Source: Arthrobacter sp. ISL-28
GTDB taxonomy: Bacteria; Actinomycetota; Actinomycetes; Actinomycetales; Micrococcaceae
Length of the DNA: 47,018 nt
Direction: 5' to 3'
Assembly (NCBI RefSeq): GCF_018613875.1
Contig: NZ_JAGGPJ010000001.1
Location: 1-47,018, forward strand
Below the pieces are notes generated by a model. It ran no database searches. It worked only from the letters and a program-made list of their open reading frames with translations, and was not told the DNA's origin. Below are positions 26,731 to 37,400 of this stretch, piece by piece. The first letter of the stretch is position 1. Each line of letters starts with the position of its first letter. The translations under genes were made by a program, and so were the position numbers.

Positions 26731-27044
26731 CGGGATTCTCTCCTCCGATTGAACGTGCGGGTTGAGCGTCATGCGATTAACCGCGGTATGCCGCCGGCAA
26801 TTCTCAGCCTACAGGCCGGCATTTGACCCCAGGTCAGGGTTTGAGCCGAGGTCAGGGTTAAGTCCAGGCAGGCGCAGCACCCTCCAAGGCAGCACCTCCT
26901 CCTTTATGTGCGTGTGCGGGGCCAGAGCGTAGGGCCGGATCGTTACACCATGCAACAGTTCAGCGGCAATCAATCCGTAGGAGGTCCCGGCGCAGCCGGC
27001 GGCGCCACAATTGAAGAATTATCCCCAGCCCCCAGGAGGGTGAG
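26731..27044. other. Intergenic region, divergent promoters
   Basis: 314 bases between the divergent deacylase and lipoprotein genes. An imperfect direct repeat (CCAGGTCAGGGTTTGAG, then CCGAGGTCAGGGTTAAG) occupies about 26829-26863. No other gene or RNA structure was recognised; promoters for both sides presumably lie here. Confidence 0.4.
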
Positions 27045-27800
27045 ATGCGACGGTCAGCCTCGTCCGGCGTAATTCCCGCAGTATGTCTCGTCGCTGTGCT
27101 GCTCGCAGGATGCGGTCCGCAAGCAGGGCCGCCCACACCGACGCCTGGGAACCCGAGCGATTCCGCCACCTCCGCGACTGCAACTGCAACTGAAACTGCA
27201 CCGACGGCTACCGGGACGCCGGGCGGTACTGGCACTGCCGCGCCGTCGGCCTCCTGGAAGACATACACGACGGCGGACGGCCAGCTGGCCTTCGACCTTC
27301 CCTCTGCCTGGAGCGTCAAAGACCCGGCGGGAGAACTGGCCGAAGGCGGCGGTACCTTCGCGGAGGTCACCAACCAGGCAGGCAAGCCGCTGGCTACGCT
27401 CCGGACCAACATGGCGACGGGTTCCACCTGCACGGAGCGGTACCCCTACTCGGTCCTGGAGTCGCAGGAGCTGGCGGCGCTGGCGCAGAAAGGGGTGGCG
27501 CCACGGTACGTTTTCGAGACCCGCGGTGACGCCACCGATCCGGGTCCGGCGGACACTCCCGCGGCGGCCTATGGCATCACGTCCGTTCCGGCGCCTACGG
27601 GGGAGTCGGCGTGCCCCATCTTCCATTTCTTCACCTGGCCTCCCAACGCTGCCATGTTCGGCGCGTTCTATAACCCCGCGAATAACGAGACGCCCGGAGA
27701 CGACTCCCTGCCGTATCTGGAGAAAGCCAAGAAGTACGCGGACACGCCCGAGTACCAGGACATCAAACGGATGATCACCTCGTTGCGGCCAGCGAGCTAG
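27045..27800 (+). CDS. Secreted lipoprotein, unknown function
   Basis: 251 aa with a lipoprotein signal peptide: MRRSASSG, a hydrophobic stretch, and the lipobox LLAGC with Cys23 as the lipidation site. A Thr/Pro/Ala-rich linker covers about residues 24-68. A globular domain follows, starting SWKTYTTADGQLAFDLPSAW. That opening resembles the 'PsbP/LpqN-like' domains often found in actinobacterial lipoproteins, but I cannot assign it. The strong ribosome site AGGAGGGTGAG fixes the ATG. Confidence 0.8.
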   Translation: MRRSASSGVIPAVCLVAVLLAGCGPQAGPPTPTPGNPSDSATSATATATETAPTATGTPGGTGTAAPSASWKTYTTADGQLAFDLPSAWSVKDPAGELAEGGGTFAEVTNQAGKPLATLRTNMATGSTCTERYPYSVLESQELAALAQKGVAPRYVFETRGDATDPGPADTPAAAYGITSVPAPTGESACPIFHFFTWPPNAAMFGAFYNPANNETPGDDSLPYLEKAKKYADTPEYQDIKRMITSLRPAS

Positions 27801-27818
27801 ACGGTCATTGGGTGAGGC

Positions 27819-27847
27819 GGACGACGGCGGGCATCCCGCCGTCGTCC
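27819..27847 (+). terminator. Hairpin after the lipoprotein gene
   Basis: A perfect 13-bp stem GGACGACGGCGGG / CCCGCCGTCGTCC with loop CAT lies 18 bases after the stop. No T-run follows. It is the same sequence family as the hairpins at 19535, 21555 and 41699. Confidence 0.6.
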
Positions 27848-28000
27848 TCATGCGTCCCGGGAGAAATACGCTCTCCGGGAACGGGCAAACGATCTTCGGG
27901 ATTCCACCAGAATCCGGTCGTAGACTGAACTCCGAATCTCTTCGCACGGGCCTGCCAGGAGTCGGGACCGCATGAAGCTGCTAGTGAGATGGAGCCCGCG

Positions 28001-29764
28001 ATGCTCTGGAAGTTGCTCGTTGAATACCTGCGGCCGCGCCGGCGGCTGCTGCTCGCCGTCGTCGTGTTCCAGCTGGCGCAGTCCATTGCGTCCCTGTACC
28101 TGCCCACCCTGAACGCCGACATCATTGACCAAGGCGTGGCGAAGGGGGACATCGGCTACATCCTGTCGATGGGCAGCGTGATGCTGCTCATCACGCTGCT
28201 CCAGATCGTCTGCGCGGTGACGGCCGTGTACTTCGGAGCGAGGGCGGCGATGGGCGTCGGTCGGGACCTCCGCGGGGCCATCTTCACCCGGGTGGGCGAG
28301 TTTTCCGAGCAGGAGGTCACGCACTTCGGTGCGCCAAGCCTCATCACCCGCTCCACCAACGACGTCCAGCAGGTCCAGCAGCTCGTCCTGATGTCCGCCA
28401 CGATGATGGTCGCGGCGCCCATGCTCAGCATCGGCGGGGTGATTATGGCCGTCCGGCAGGACGTGCAGCTGTCCTGGCTGATTGCCGTGAGTGTGCCTGT
28501 GCTGCTGATCGGTGTGGGACTGATCGTCCGGCGTATGATTCCGCTGTTCCGCAAGATGCAGACCCGGATCGACACGGTCAACCGGGTGCTCCGCGAGCAG
28601 CTCACCGGCATCCGGGTGGTGCGGGCCTTCGTGCGGGAGGACATAGAAACCGACCGTTTCGCCAATGCCAACGAGGACGTGACCGACACCGCCCTGCGCG
28701 CCGGGCGCTTGATGGCGCTGATGTTCCCGGTGGTCATGCTGGTCCTGAACGTTTCCAGCGTGGCGGTGATCTGGTTCGGCTCGTTCCGGATCGAGGACGG
28801 GTCCATGCAGGTGGGCACCCTGATTGCCTTCCTCAGCTACCTGATGCAGATCCTGATGTCGGTCATGATGGCCACGTTTATGGCGGCCATGATTCCGCGG
28901 GCAGCTGTCTCAGCGGACCGGATCGGGGACGTGCTGGAGACGGAGACGAGCGTGCGGCCGCCAGTGCGCCCCGTTGGCTTTGCTGACCGCACCGGTGCTG
29001 TTTCGGTCAACGGCAAGCGCCGCGGCGAACTGGAGCTGCACGACGTCGGATTCGCCTACCCTGGTGCCGAGCAGCCGGTCCTGAGCGGCATCAGTTTCAC
29101 GGCCAGGTCAGGGCAGACGACAGCGATCATCGGCAGCACCGGTTCCGGCAAGACCACCCTGGTGAACCTGATGCCGCGGCTCTTCGACGCGACCAGCGGC
29201 TCAGTGAGGATCGACGGCGTCGACGTCCGGGAGCTGCACCCCGACCTGCTCTGGGGCCACATCGGCCTGGTCCCGCAGAAGCCCTACCTGTTCTCTGGCA
29301 CGGTGCGCAGCAACCTGTTGTACGGGAAACCCGATGCCACGGAGGACGAGCTGTGGCAGGCCCTCGCTATCGCCCAGGCGCAGGACTTCGTCCGGGAGAT
29401 GGAGGGCGGCCTGGATGCGGCCATCTCGCAGGGCGGCACCAACGTCTCCGGCGGGCAGCGGCAGCGGCTGGCCATCGCCCGCGCGCTGGTGAAGCGGCCC
29501 GAGCTCTATATCTTTGACGACTCGTTCTCCTCGTTGGACACCGCCACGGACGCCCGGCTCCGGCAGGCGCTCAAGCACAACACCTCCGGCGCCACCCTGG
29601 TGATCATCGCCCAGCGGGTGTCAAGCATCGTCGACGCCGACCAGATCCTGGTGCTCGACGGCGGCCGGATCGTCGGGCAGGGAACGCACGACGAGCTGGT
29701 GGAAACCTCGGAAACGTACCAGGAGATTGTGAACTCGCAGCTGGCTGTGGAGGACGCGGCATGA
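28001..29764 (+). CDS. ABC exporter half, degenerate-site subunit
   Basis: 587 aa: a six-helix exporter transmembrane domain (about residues 1-300), then an ATPase domain. Walker A is [10 protein letters not shown] at about residue 378 and the signature is VSGGQRQ at about 480. Walker B is LYIFDDS, with Asp where the catalytic Glu belongs, and the switch residue is Gln (IIAQRVSSI) instead of His. This is the degenerate half of an asymmetric heterodimer, as known for TM287/288-type exporters. The start at 28001 has ATGGAGCCCGCG before it; an ATG four codons upstream is possible. It overlaps the partner by 4 bases. The substrate is unknown, likely a drug or lipid. Confidence 0.92.
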   Translation: MLWKLLVEYLRPRRRLLLAVVVFQLAQSIASLYLPTLNADIIDQGVAKGDIGYILSMGSVMLLITLLQIVCAVTAVYFGARAAMGVGRDLRGAIFTRVGEFSEQEVTHFGAPSLITRSTNDVQQVQQLVLMSATMMVAAPMLSIGGVIMAVRQDVQLSWLIAVSVPVLLIGVGLIVRRMIPLFRKMQTRIDTVNRVLREQLTGIRVVRAFVREDIETDRFANANEDVTDTALRAGRLMALMFPVVMLVLNVSSVAVIWFGSFRIEDGSMQVGTLIAFLSYLMQILMSVMMATFMAAMIPRAAVSADRIGDVLETETSVRPPVRPVGFADRTGAVSVNGKRRGELELHDVGFAYPGAEQPVLSGISFTARSGQTTAIIGSTGSGKTTLVNLMPRLFDATSGSVRIDGVDVRELHPDLLWGHIGLVPQKPYLFSGTVRSNLLYGKPDATEDELWQALAIAQAQDFVREMEGGLDAAISQGGTNVSGGQRQRLAIARALVKRPELYIFDDSFSSLDTATDARLRQALKHNTSGATLVIIAQRVSSIVDADQILVLDGGRIVGQGTHDELVETSETYQEIVNSQLAVEDAA

Positions 29765-31752
29765 GTGGCGGCGGAACCCCGACGGCGGCGGTGTCCAGTC
29801 CCGCTCGCGTGCCCCGCCCGGCAGGCGGACCCGGCCGTGGAGGACCGTTCGCGGGGATGAACATCCCCGCCGAGAAGCCGATGAACTTCCTGCCCTCGGC
29901 CAAGCGCCTGTTGGCGACGCTGCGGCCGGAGCGGCTGTGGCTGGTGCTGGTGCTTGTGCTGTCGGTTGTGGGCGTGGCGTTCTCGGTGATCGGTCCCAGG
30001 CTGCTGGGGGAGGGCACCAACCTGATCTTCGGCGGCGTCGTCTCCAGGGACCTTCCGGCCGGGACCAGCAAGGCTGACGTGATTGCGGGGCTGCGGGCGG
30101 CCGGAGACAACCAAAAAGCCGACATGCTCAGCGCTATGCCGCTAACGCCGGGCGTCGGAATTGATTTCACAGCGCTGTCCACGGTGCTGCTGTGGGCGCT
30201 GGCGCTGTATCTGCTGGCTTCTGCTTTCGGCTGGGCGCAGGCGTACATCCTCAACGGCGTCGTGCAGCGGACGGTATACCGGCTGCGGGAGCAGATCGAG
30301 GCGAAGATCCACCGGCTGCCGCTGCGGTACTTCGATTCGATCCAGCGCGGTGAGCTGCTCAGCCGGGTGACCAACGACGTCGACAATATCTCCCAGAGCC
30401 TTCAGCAGTCGATTAGCCAGGCGGTCACGTCCCTGCTCACGGTCGTGGGTGTGCTGGTGATGATGTTTCTGCTCTCGCCGACGCTTGCCCTGATTGCACT
30501 GGTGACGGTGCCGCTGACGCTCGTGACCACGGCGCTGATTGCGAAGCGCTCACAGAAGCTGTTCGTGGCGCAGTGGAAGAACACGGGCGAACTGAACGGC
30601 CAGATCGAGGAGACGTACACCGGGCACGCGCTGGTGAAGGTGTTCGGCCGGCAGCGCGAGGTGGAGGAGCGGTTCCGGCAGAAGAACGTGGAGCTGTACG
30701 AGGCGAGCTTCGGGGCGCAGTTCATCAGCGGGCTCATCATGCCTGCAATGACGTTCATCGGGAACCTTGTGTATGTGGGGATTGCGGTGGTGGGCGGGCT
30801 TCAGGTGGCGTCCGGGGCCATGCAGCTGGGCGACGTGCAGGCGTTCATCCAGTACTCGCGGCAGTTCACCATGCCGCTGGCGCAGCTGGGCTCGATGGCC
30901 AACCTGCTGCAGTCCGGTGTTGCGTCAGCCGAGCGGGTGTTCGAGCTGCTGGACACCGACGAGCAATCGCCGGACCCGCTGCCTGCTGCTTCTCCAGATG
31001 GTGCGGCACGGGGACGGCTGGTGTTCGAGAACGTGTCATTCTCGTATTCGCCGGACAAGCCGCTGATTTCCTCTCTGTCCCTGGTGGCGGAACCGGGCCA
31101 GACGGTGGCCATTGTGGGGCCAACCGGGGCGGGGAAGACCACGCTGGTGAACCTGATGATGCGCTTCTACGAGATTGATGCGGGGCGGATAACGCTCGAC
31201 GGCGTGGACGTCACCTCGATGACGCGGCACGAGCTGCGCTCGCGGATGGGGATGGTGCTGCAGGATACCTGGCTGTTTGGCGGGACCATCCGGGACAACA
31301 TCGCTTATGGGCGGCCTTCGGCTACCGAGGACGAGATCCTGGAAGCCGCCCGGGCGACGTACGTGGACCGGTTCGCCCGCTCCCTGCCGGACGGGTACGA
31401 CACGGTTTTGGATGACGAGGGCTCCAACGTGTCGGCCGGTGAGAAGCAGCTGCTCACGATTGCGCGGGCGTTCCTGGCCCGGCCTTCGGTGCTGATCCTG
31501 GACGAGGCCACGAGCTCGGTGGATACCCGAACCGAGGTGCTGGTGCAGCAGGCCATGAGCGCGCTGCGGTCCGACCGGACGAGCTTCGTGATCGCGCACC
31601 GCCTGTCCACCATCCGCGACGCCGACCTCATCCTGGTAATGGAGGCCGGCCAGATCGTGGAGCAGGGGACGCACGCCTCACTGCTCGCCGCCGGCGGGGC
31701 GTACGCGCGGCTGTACGAGGCGCAGTTCGCGGCTCCTGTGGCGGAGGTTTAG
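29761..31752 (+). CDS. ABC exporter half, catalytic-site subunit
   Basis: 663 aa. After a Gly/Pro-rich N-terminal extension come six transmembrane helices, then the ATPase with Walker [10 protein letters not shown] (about residue 453), canonical Walker B ILDEATSS and switch His (VIAHRLSTI). Its own signature is altered to VSAGEKQ. Because each site pairs one subunit's Walker A with the other's signature, these changes complement the partner: one good site, one degenerate site. An extra 40 or so residues between TM1 and TM2 ([18 protein letters not shown] and on) are outside the membrane. ATGA overlap couples it to the upstream gene. Confidence 0.92.
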   Translation: MSGGGTPTAAVSSPARVPRPAGGPGRGGPFAGMNIPAEKPMNFLPSAKRLLATLRPERLWLVLVLVLSVVGVAFSVIGPRLLGEGTNLIFGGVVSRDLPAGTSKADVIAGLRAAGDNQKADMLSAMPLTPGVGIDFTALSTVLLWALALYLLASAFGWAQAYILNGVVQRTVYRLREQIEAKIHRLPLRYFDSIQRGELLSRVTNDVDNISQSLQQSISQAVTSLLTVVGVLVMMFLLSPTLALIALVTVPLTLVTTALIAKRSQKLFVAQWKNTGELNGQIEETYTGHALVKVFGRQREVEERFRQKNVELYEASFGAQFISGLIMPAMTFIGNLVYVGIAVVGGLQVASGAMQLGDVQAFIQYSRQFTMPLAQLGSMANLLQSGVASAERVFELLDTDEQSPDPLPAASPDGAARGRLVFENVSFSYSPDKPLISSLSLVAEPGQTVAIVGPTGAGKTTLVNLMMRFYEIDAGRITLDGVDVTSMTRHELRSRMGMVLQDTWLFGGTIRDNIAYGRPSATEDEILEAARATYVDRFARSLPDGYDTVLDDEGSNVSAGEKQLLTIARAFLARPSVLILDEATSSVDTRTEVLVQQAMSALRSDRTSFVIAHRLSTIRDADLILVMEAGQIVEQGTHASLLAAGGAYARLYEAQFAAPVAEV

Positions 31753-32315
31753 GTGCTCCTTACGGGCGGCTCATATGTTTCGACATCGGTATCCGAAGCT
31801 GACGAAGGTGCGGTCACATGAGCCGTTATGCGGGCCGCCGAGAGCTCCTCCACAACGATGCGCAGCATCGCATCTGCCATGGCTTTCGGTAGTTCTCCAT
31901 CGGTGTCGACGTAAATTTCCAAGCCCTTGTTCGTGACATCGACCTCCGATACGTAGCCCGGCGTGTATTCGTCGGGGCTGGCGTCGAGATCCACTTCCTG
32001 GCCGCGCTCGTTCACCCGCATAAGCCGGGGACTTGCAGCCCGCAGAGCTGCTGCTGCCTTATCGGTGTCCTGTGTCACGACCAAAAAGACCGGGGAGGTT
32101 TCCCAGCCTTCGCCAAGCCCGTACTCCCACCTCTCGCCCATTCGATCGAAGATGTCCGGTGCCGTAGTTACCTTTGCCACTTCGGCTCTCTCGTCGGTAC
32201 TCACTGTCTCACTCGCGTTTGGGGTAGCACCCAACGCCCCCATTATGTATGCAGTTGCAAATACGACAAGAACCGTCCCAACCAAGACGATGACTAGTGC
32301 CATTTTGTTGATCAT
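31749..32315 (-). CDS. Membrane-anchored hypothetical protein (188 aa)
   Basis: Not recognised. One N-terminal transmembrane helix (residues 5-30, [20 protein letters not shown]) is followed by a soluble, acidic domain of about 155 residues that would face outside. No known motif is visible. The stop overlaps the ABC gene stop by 3 bases, in convergent orientation. Codon use looks less GC-biased than in the surrounding genes. It lies just 16 bases after the nuclease-like gene on the same strand, so the two probably form one transcript. Confidence 0.65.
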   Translation of the reverse strand: MINKMALVIVLVGTVLVVFATAYIMGALGATPNASETVSTDERAEVAKVTTAPDIFDRMGERWEYGLGEGWETSPVFLVVTQDTDKAAAALRAASPRLMRVNERGQEVDLDASPDEYTPGYVSEVDVTNKGLEIYVDTDGELPKAMADAMLRIVVEELSAARITAHVTAPSSASDTDVETYEPPVRST

Positions 32316-32331
32316 CGTCGCTCCGAGGACT

Positions 32332-33423
32332 TCACAGGTAGCTCTTCACGCTCGCGCGGAGTGCTTCTGTGTGTTCGTAGATCTCCTCAAGCGAGCTGAT
32401 GGGGACACGCGTTTCTTCTTTGTCAGCGCCGAATATCCCGATGTACTTCTGAGTGCGGTTGAAGTGCAGTCGGGCGATCGGCTTGCGATTGTTGTCGTCG
32501 AGCAGCACGGCGAAGTAGGACTTGGCATCGCGCTGGACTACGCGGGCCGGCTTTACCTCACTGCAAACAATGGCTCGAACGATCTGGTATCCCTCGATCT
32601 CCTCCAACGTCGTCTCCAGACCATCCGCCTCGGCCAAATCCGCGTCCGCCACAGGGGCACTAGTTACGCTCGCGGCTGCCGCGGAGTCTTCAGTCTGTGG
32701 GAAACCTGGAGCGCCGAGGGCCTTCTTGAGCCGCTCGTTCACTTGGTCATTCAGGAACTGCTTGGAAGCTTTGCTCACCAGTGCCGTGAACTGCTCACGC
32801 ACCTTCTGGGTGTACGGGCCAGGATAGACACGACCAGTTAGGAATTTGACCCATTCGTCCTCCGGCTCCTTGAACTGAACGGCCAGAGTCCGTTTCAATT
32901 CGCCGATGTACTTCAGTTCACCTGCGGCACTGATGATCGAGTCAAGGTCAAAAACATCCTTGGACAGCTTCTGGAGTTCAGGAATGAGCGACTCGTCGAT
33001 GTCGTTCAAATCCAGAACCAGGAATGGTTTGGCGTCCATGCGATTGGGGGCATCGAGGTCTGTAAAGAATTGGTAGACCTCGCCGTTTGTGAGGATGGCG
33101 ATCCTAGCGTTCGTCACAGCGAAGTACCGGAAGAGCTGGGATGCATGCTCGATTTTCACCGGCTCTGCGGATTTCTTGCACTCGATCAGGATCTGGACCA
33201 CGCCGTCCTTGACGATGGCGTAGTCAATCTTCTCGCCTCTCTTCAATCCCACGTCCGCGATAAATTCTGGAACGACCTCCATCGGATTGAACACGTCATA
33301 GCCAAGAATCGTTGAAATGAAGGGCATGACAAACGCATTTTTTGTTGCCTCTTCGGTTTGAATCGCTCCTCGCTGCTGGCGCACCTTTGCTGCCAAAGCC
33401 GAGAGTTTTTCTGCAAATTCCAT
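32332..33423 (-). CDS. Orphan HsdR-N-terminal-like nuclease (COG4748 type)
   Basis: 363 aa with the N-terminal domain of type I restriction R subunits (HSDR_N_2-like) but no helicase. The PD-(D/E)xK site is visible: Asp67 (EKIDYAI), Glu81 and Lys83 (ILIECKKS), with Gln96 (HASQLFRY) as the usual extra motif; TEEATKNAFVMPF precedes it. The C-terminal 90 or so residues (YFAVLLDDNNRKPIARLHFN to the end) are the typical second domain of this orphan family. No HsdM or HsdS is near. The ATG at 33423 has GGGGGACGA before it. A role in defence or DNA processing is likely but not shown. Confidence 0.82.
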   Translation of the reverse strand: MEFAEKLSALAAKVRQQRGAIQTEEATKNAFVMPFISTILGYDVFNPMEVVPEFIADVGLKRGEKIDYAIVKDGVVQILIECKKSAEPVKIEHASQLFRYFAVTNARIAILTNGEVYQFFTDLDAPNRMDAKPFLVLDLNDIDESLIPELQKLSKDVFDLDSIISAAGELKYIGELKRTLAVQFKEPEDEWVKFLTGRVYPGPYTQKVREQFTALVSKASKQFLNDQVNERLKKALGAPGFPQTEDSAAAASVTSAPVADADLAEADGLETTLEEIEGYQIVRAIVCSEVKPARVVQRDAKSYFAVLLDDNNRKPIARLHFNRTQKYIGIFGADKEETRVPISSLEEIYEHTEALRASVKSYL

Positions 33424-33563
33424 TCGTCCCCCTGAAGAAAAATGTTGTGTTGCCAACCGTAACTCATCACCAGGACAAAAATGATCGAATCACTGAACTC
33501 AAATTGGTAACTCAATCCGGGATGAAACTCGGTTGAAGAGATGGGATCGGCGTCGCGCATGGC

Positions 33564-33716
33564 GACGCCGACCTTATCCTGGTGATGGAGGCCGGGCAGA
33601 TCATAGAGCAGGGGACGCACGCTGAGTTGCTGGCCGCGGGCGGGGCTCGCTCGGAGCTTGTGCGGCGCAGTTCGCATTGCCTGTGGCGGGGGTTTGAGTA
33701 CGTTGTTGGGCGGCTC
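33564..33716 (+). pseudogene. Diverged second copy of the ABC gene 3' end
   Basis: This stretch aligns end to end with 31618-31772: first [27 protein letters not shown] in frame, then with a one-base shift the equivalent of the exporter C-terminus, stop region and the downstream GGGCGGCTC. Third-position and other changes are frequent, so the copies are old or from related strains. It is preceded by a 9-bp-arm palindrome (33548-33570). The two copies bracket the 31749-33423 genes. The rest of 33424-33837 is AT-rich up to 33540 and otherwise empty. Confidence 0.8.
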
Positions 33717-33837
33717 CTGCTCGAGCCGGTGACATCAAAGAAAATCGGGATTCAAGGGGCAATGATTACCCATACTGCCCGACGTACCGAAGGTCCCGCC
33801 GTCGTTCGCTTCCTTGTGAGCCTCGGCGGCCCGTTCC

Positions 33838-34311
33838 CTAGAGGCGGAGTTCCATGAACACGCTGTTGGGATCCACGACGTAGTCCGCGAAGGGTGGGCA
33901 CTCGATGAAGCCGTGACGGGCATAGAGGCGCCGCGCGGGAGCGAAGTAGTCCTGGGTTCCGGTCTCAAGGTAGACGCGCTTGAGATCTCGGGTCCGGGCG
34001 TCGTCAAGGATATGCCGGAGTAGGAGTGTGGCCACGCCCCGTCCCCGTGCACTTGCCGTGGTGCGCATGGACTTGATTTCTCCGTGCCTTGCGGAGCCGG
34101 GCGGGGAATCCAGAAGCTTGAGTGCGCCGCACCCCAGGAGATTGCCGTCCTCGCGGGCCGTCCAGAACGAGATCGACGGTGCAGACAGCGCGGAGTGGTC
34201 CAGGGCGTGAACGCTATCAGCAGGGGAGGTGGCGAACATGTCTGCCAGGTGCTCGCTCAGCAGTTGGTGGACATCGCCGCGTGCGGGATCGTCCCGGTCA
34301 ATGTGAATCAT
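33838..34311 (-). CDS. GNAT-family N-acetyltransferase
   Basis: 157 aa. Acetyl-CoA site pattern in KSMRTTASARGRGVATLLLRHILDDAR (R-G-R-G-V-A loop at about residue 90), preceded by a GCGALKLL strand and followed by YLETGTQDYFAPARRLYARHGF. The substrate is unknown; small GNATs of this shape often acetylate amino acids or small amines. The ATG at 34311 gives the usual family start; the frame stays open upstream to 34374 without a convincing site. Confidence 0.85.
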   Translation of the reverse strand: MIHIDRDDPARGDVHQLLSEHLADMFATSPADSVHALDHSALSAPSISFWTAREDGNLLGCGALKLLDSPPGSARHGEIKSMRTTASARGRGVATLLLRHILDDARTRDLKRVYLETGTQDYFAPARRLYARHGFIECPPFADYVVDPNSVFMELRL

Positions 34312-34393
34312 CGCGTCAAATTTACCGCGTTCCCGCCACTCCCCGCCGTCGTAGTACAGGGAAATACGAAGCAATGTTTCGGCGTGTCGCCCG

Positions 34394-34405
34394 TAACCTA
34401 TTTAG
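34394..34405 (+). promoter_or_regulatory. Candidate -10 element giving leaderless metH mRNA
   Basis: TAACCT (34394-34399) fits the actinobacterial TANNNT -10. A start 7 bases on would fall on the A of the metH ATG. No purine-rich ribosome site lies before that ATG, which supports a leaderless transcript. A -35 element is not clear. Confidence 0.4.
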
Positions 34406-37400
34406 ATGCCGCGTTTTGCACTTGATATAGAACCCGTCCCCCGCCCTGCGCGTTCGCAGGAACTCCTGGATGCCGTGAACCACCGGGTCGTCATTGCCGA
34501 CGGCGCGATGGGCACCATGCTGCAGGGCCGGGACCTGTCGCTCGAGGCTGACTTCCTGGGGCTCGAGGGCTGTAACGAGATCCTCAACGACACCCGCCCG
34601 GATGTCCTCGCGGACATCCATGACGCGTACTTCGCTGTGGGCATCGACGCGGTGGAAACCAACACCTTCGGCGCGAACTGGTCCAACCTCTCCGACTACG
34701 GCATCGACGACCGGATCGAAGAACTCGCCCGGAAGGGTGCAAAGATCGCCCGCGAACGTGCCGAAGCGGCTGAAAAAACAGACGGCCGGATGCGCTGGGT
34801 CCTCGGCTCGATGGGGCCGGGCACCAAGCTCCCCAGCCTCGGACACACCAGCTACGACTACCTCAAGCAGACCTTCGCCCTGCAGGCCGAGGGCCTCATC
34901 GACGGCGGAGCGGATGCCTTCCTCATCGAGACCAGCCAGGACCTCCTGCAGACCAAAGCCGCGGTCAACGGCTGCAAGCAGGCCATCGTCTCCCGCGGCG
35001 TCCGGCTCCCGATCTTCGTCGAAGTAACCGTCGAGACCACCGGAACCATGCTGATGGGATCCGAAATCGGCGCCGCGCTCACCGCGCTCGAACCGCTCGG
35101 CGTCGACGCCATCGGCCTGAACTGCGCCACCGGGCCGGATGAGATGAGCGAGCACCTGCGCCACCTGTCCAAGCAGTCCTCCGTGGCCATCGCCTGCATG
35201 CCCAACGCAGGCCTGCCAGTGCTTGGCGCCAACGGCGCGCACTACCCGCTGTCACCCACCGAACTCGCCACCGCGCACGAGCAGTTCGTGCGCGAATTCG
35301 GCCTGGGCCTGGTGGGCGGATGCTGCGGTACGACGCCGGAACACATGGCCGCCGTCGTCGAGCGTCTTGCGCCCTTCCGCACCAGCGGCACCCTCGCCAT
35401 CGGCGGGAATGGCAGCAACGGCGCCGCCCGCGTTCCCACCGAGCGTGAAGCAGGCATCGCGTCCCTCTACCATCATGTGCCGTTCGACCAGGAGTCCGCC
35501 TACCTCGCCATTGGTGAGCGCACCAATGCGAACGGTTCGAAGGCGTTCCGCCAGGCGATGCTCGAAGAGCGCTGGGACGATTGCGTCGATATTGCCCGCG
35601 AGCAGGTCCGTGTTGGCGCGCACCTGCTCGATGTCTGCATCGACTATGTGGGGCGCGACGGCGTCACGGACATCAAGGAGATCGTCTCACGTTTCGCGTC
35701 GGCCTCGACCCTCCCGCTCGTCATCGACTCCACTGAACCGCCCGTACTGCAAGCCGGGCTCGAACATATCGGCGGGCGCCCGGTGGTCAACTCCGTCAAC
35801 TACGAGGATGGCGACGGCCCGGCCAGCCGCTTCGCACGCATCATGCCGCTCGTAAAGGAACATGGCACCGCCGTGATCGCCCTGACCATCGACGAACAGG
35901 GCCAGGCACGCACCACCGAGGGCAAGGTGGCCATCGCCAGCCGCCTCATCGACGCCCTGGTGGGCGAATGGGGGATGCGCGTCGAGGACATCATCGTCGA
36001 CGCCCTGACCTTCCCGATCGCCACCGGCCAGGAAGAGACCCGCCGCGACGGCATCGAAACCATCGAGGCCATCCGCCAGATCACCACGAAGTATCCCGGC
36101 ATCCAGACCACGCTCGGCGTCTCGAACGTGTCCTTCGGCCTGAACCCGGCCGCGCGCATGGTCCTGAACTCGGTGTTCCTGCACGAGGCCGTGCAGGCGG
36201 GTCTGTCCAGCGGCATCATCGACGCGGCCAAGATCGTGCCGCTCGCATCGCTCCCGGAGGAGCAGCGCCAGGTGGCGCTGGACCTCGTCTGGGACCGCCG
36301 CGAATACGACGCCGACGGCAACATCACGTACGACCCGCTGGCCCGCATGCTGGACCTGTTCGCCGGCGTCGACAGCGCGGCGCTCAAGGACCAGCGCGCG
36401 GCGGAACTCGCGGCGCTGCCCACCGGCGAACGCCTGCAGCGGCGCATCATCGACGGCGAAGGCAAGGGCCTCGAAGAGGACCTCGACCTCGCACGTAGTG
36501 AAGGCATGACCCCGCTCGGCATCATCAACGACCAGCTCCTCGAGGGCATGAAAGTGGTCGGTGAGCGCTTCGGCGCCGGCGAGATGCAGCTGCCGTTCGT
36601 GCTGCAGTCCGCCGAGGTGATGAAGAACGCGGTTGCCCTGCTCGAGCCGCACATGGAGAAGTCGGATTCCTCGGGCAAGGGCACCATGGTGATCGCCACC
36701 GTGCGCGGCGACGTGCACGACATCGGCAAGAACCTGGTGGACATCATCCTCACCAACAACGGCTACAAAGTCGTCAACATCGGCATCAAACAGGGGATCG
36801 CCGAGATCATGGCCGCAGCTGAGGAGCATGACGCCGACGTGATCGGCATGTCCGGCCTGCTCGTGAAGTCCACCGTGGTGATGAAGGAAAACCTCGCCGA
36901 GCTCCAGTCCCGGGGCCTCGCGAAGAAGTGGCCCATCATCCTCGGCGGCGCAGCCCTGACCCGTGCCTACGTGGAGCAGGACCTGGCGGAGCAGTTTGAG
37001 GGAACCGTCAGGTACGCCAAGGACGCCTTCGAGGGCCTCGCGCTCATGGAACCGTTGGTGCAGGTGGCCCGCGGCGCTGCCCCGGACGCCGTCGGCCTTC
37101 CGCCGCTGAAGAAGCGGATCCATAAGGGAGGCGCGAAGTTCACGGTGACCGAACCGGAGGCGATGCCCGGGCGTTCCGATGTGGCCGCCGACAACGCCGT
37201 GCCAGCGCCGCCGTTCTGGGGCACGCGCATTGTGCGCGGCGTGGCGCTGCACGACTACGCTGCTTTGCTCGATGAGCGCGCAACGTTCATGGGGCAATGG
37301 GGGCTCAAGCCCGGCCGCGGCGACGAAGGCGCCTCCTACGAGGAACTGGTGGAGCGTGAGGGCCGGCCGCGCCTGCGGTACTGGCTGGACCGCATCCTCG

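Noticed and set aside
33582..33857. 91-codon plus-strand frame starting MMEAGQIIEQGTH
   Set aside because: It is the in-frame start of the duplicated ABC fragment followed by frameshifted and antisense sequence; not an independent gene.
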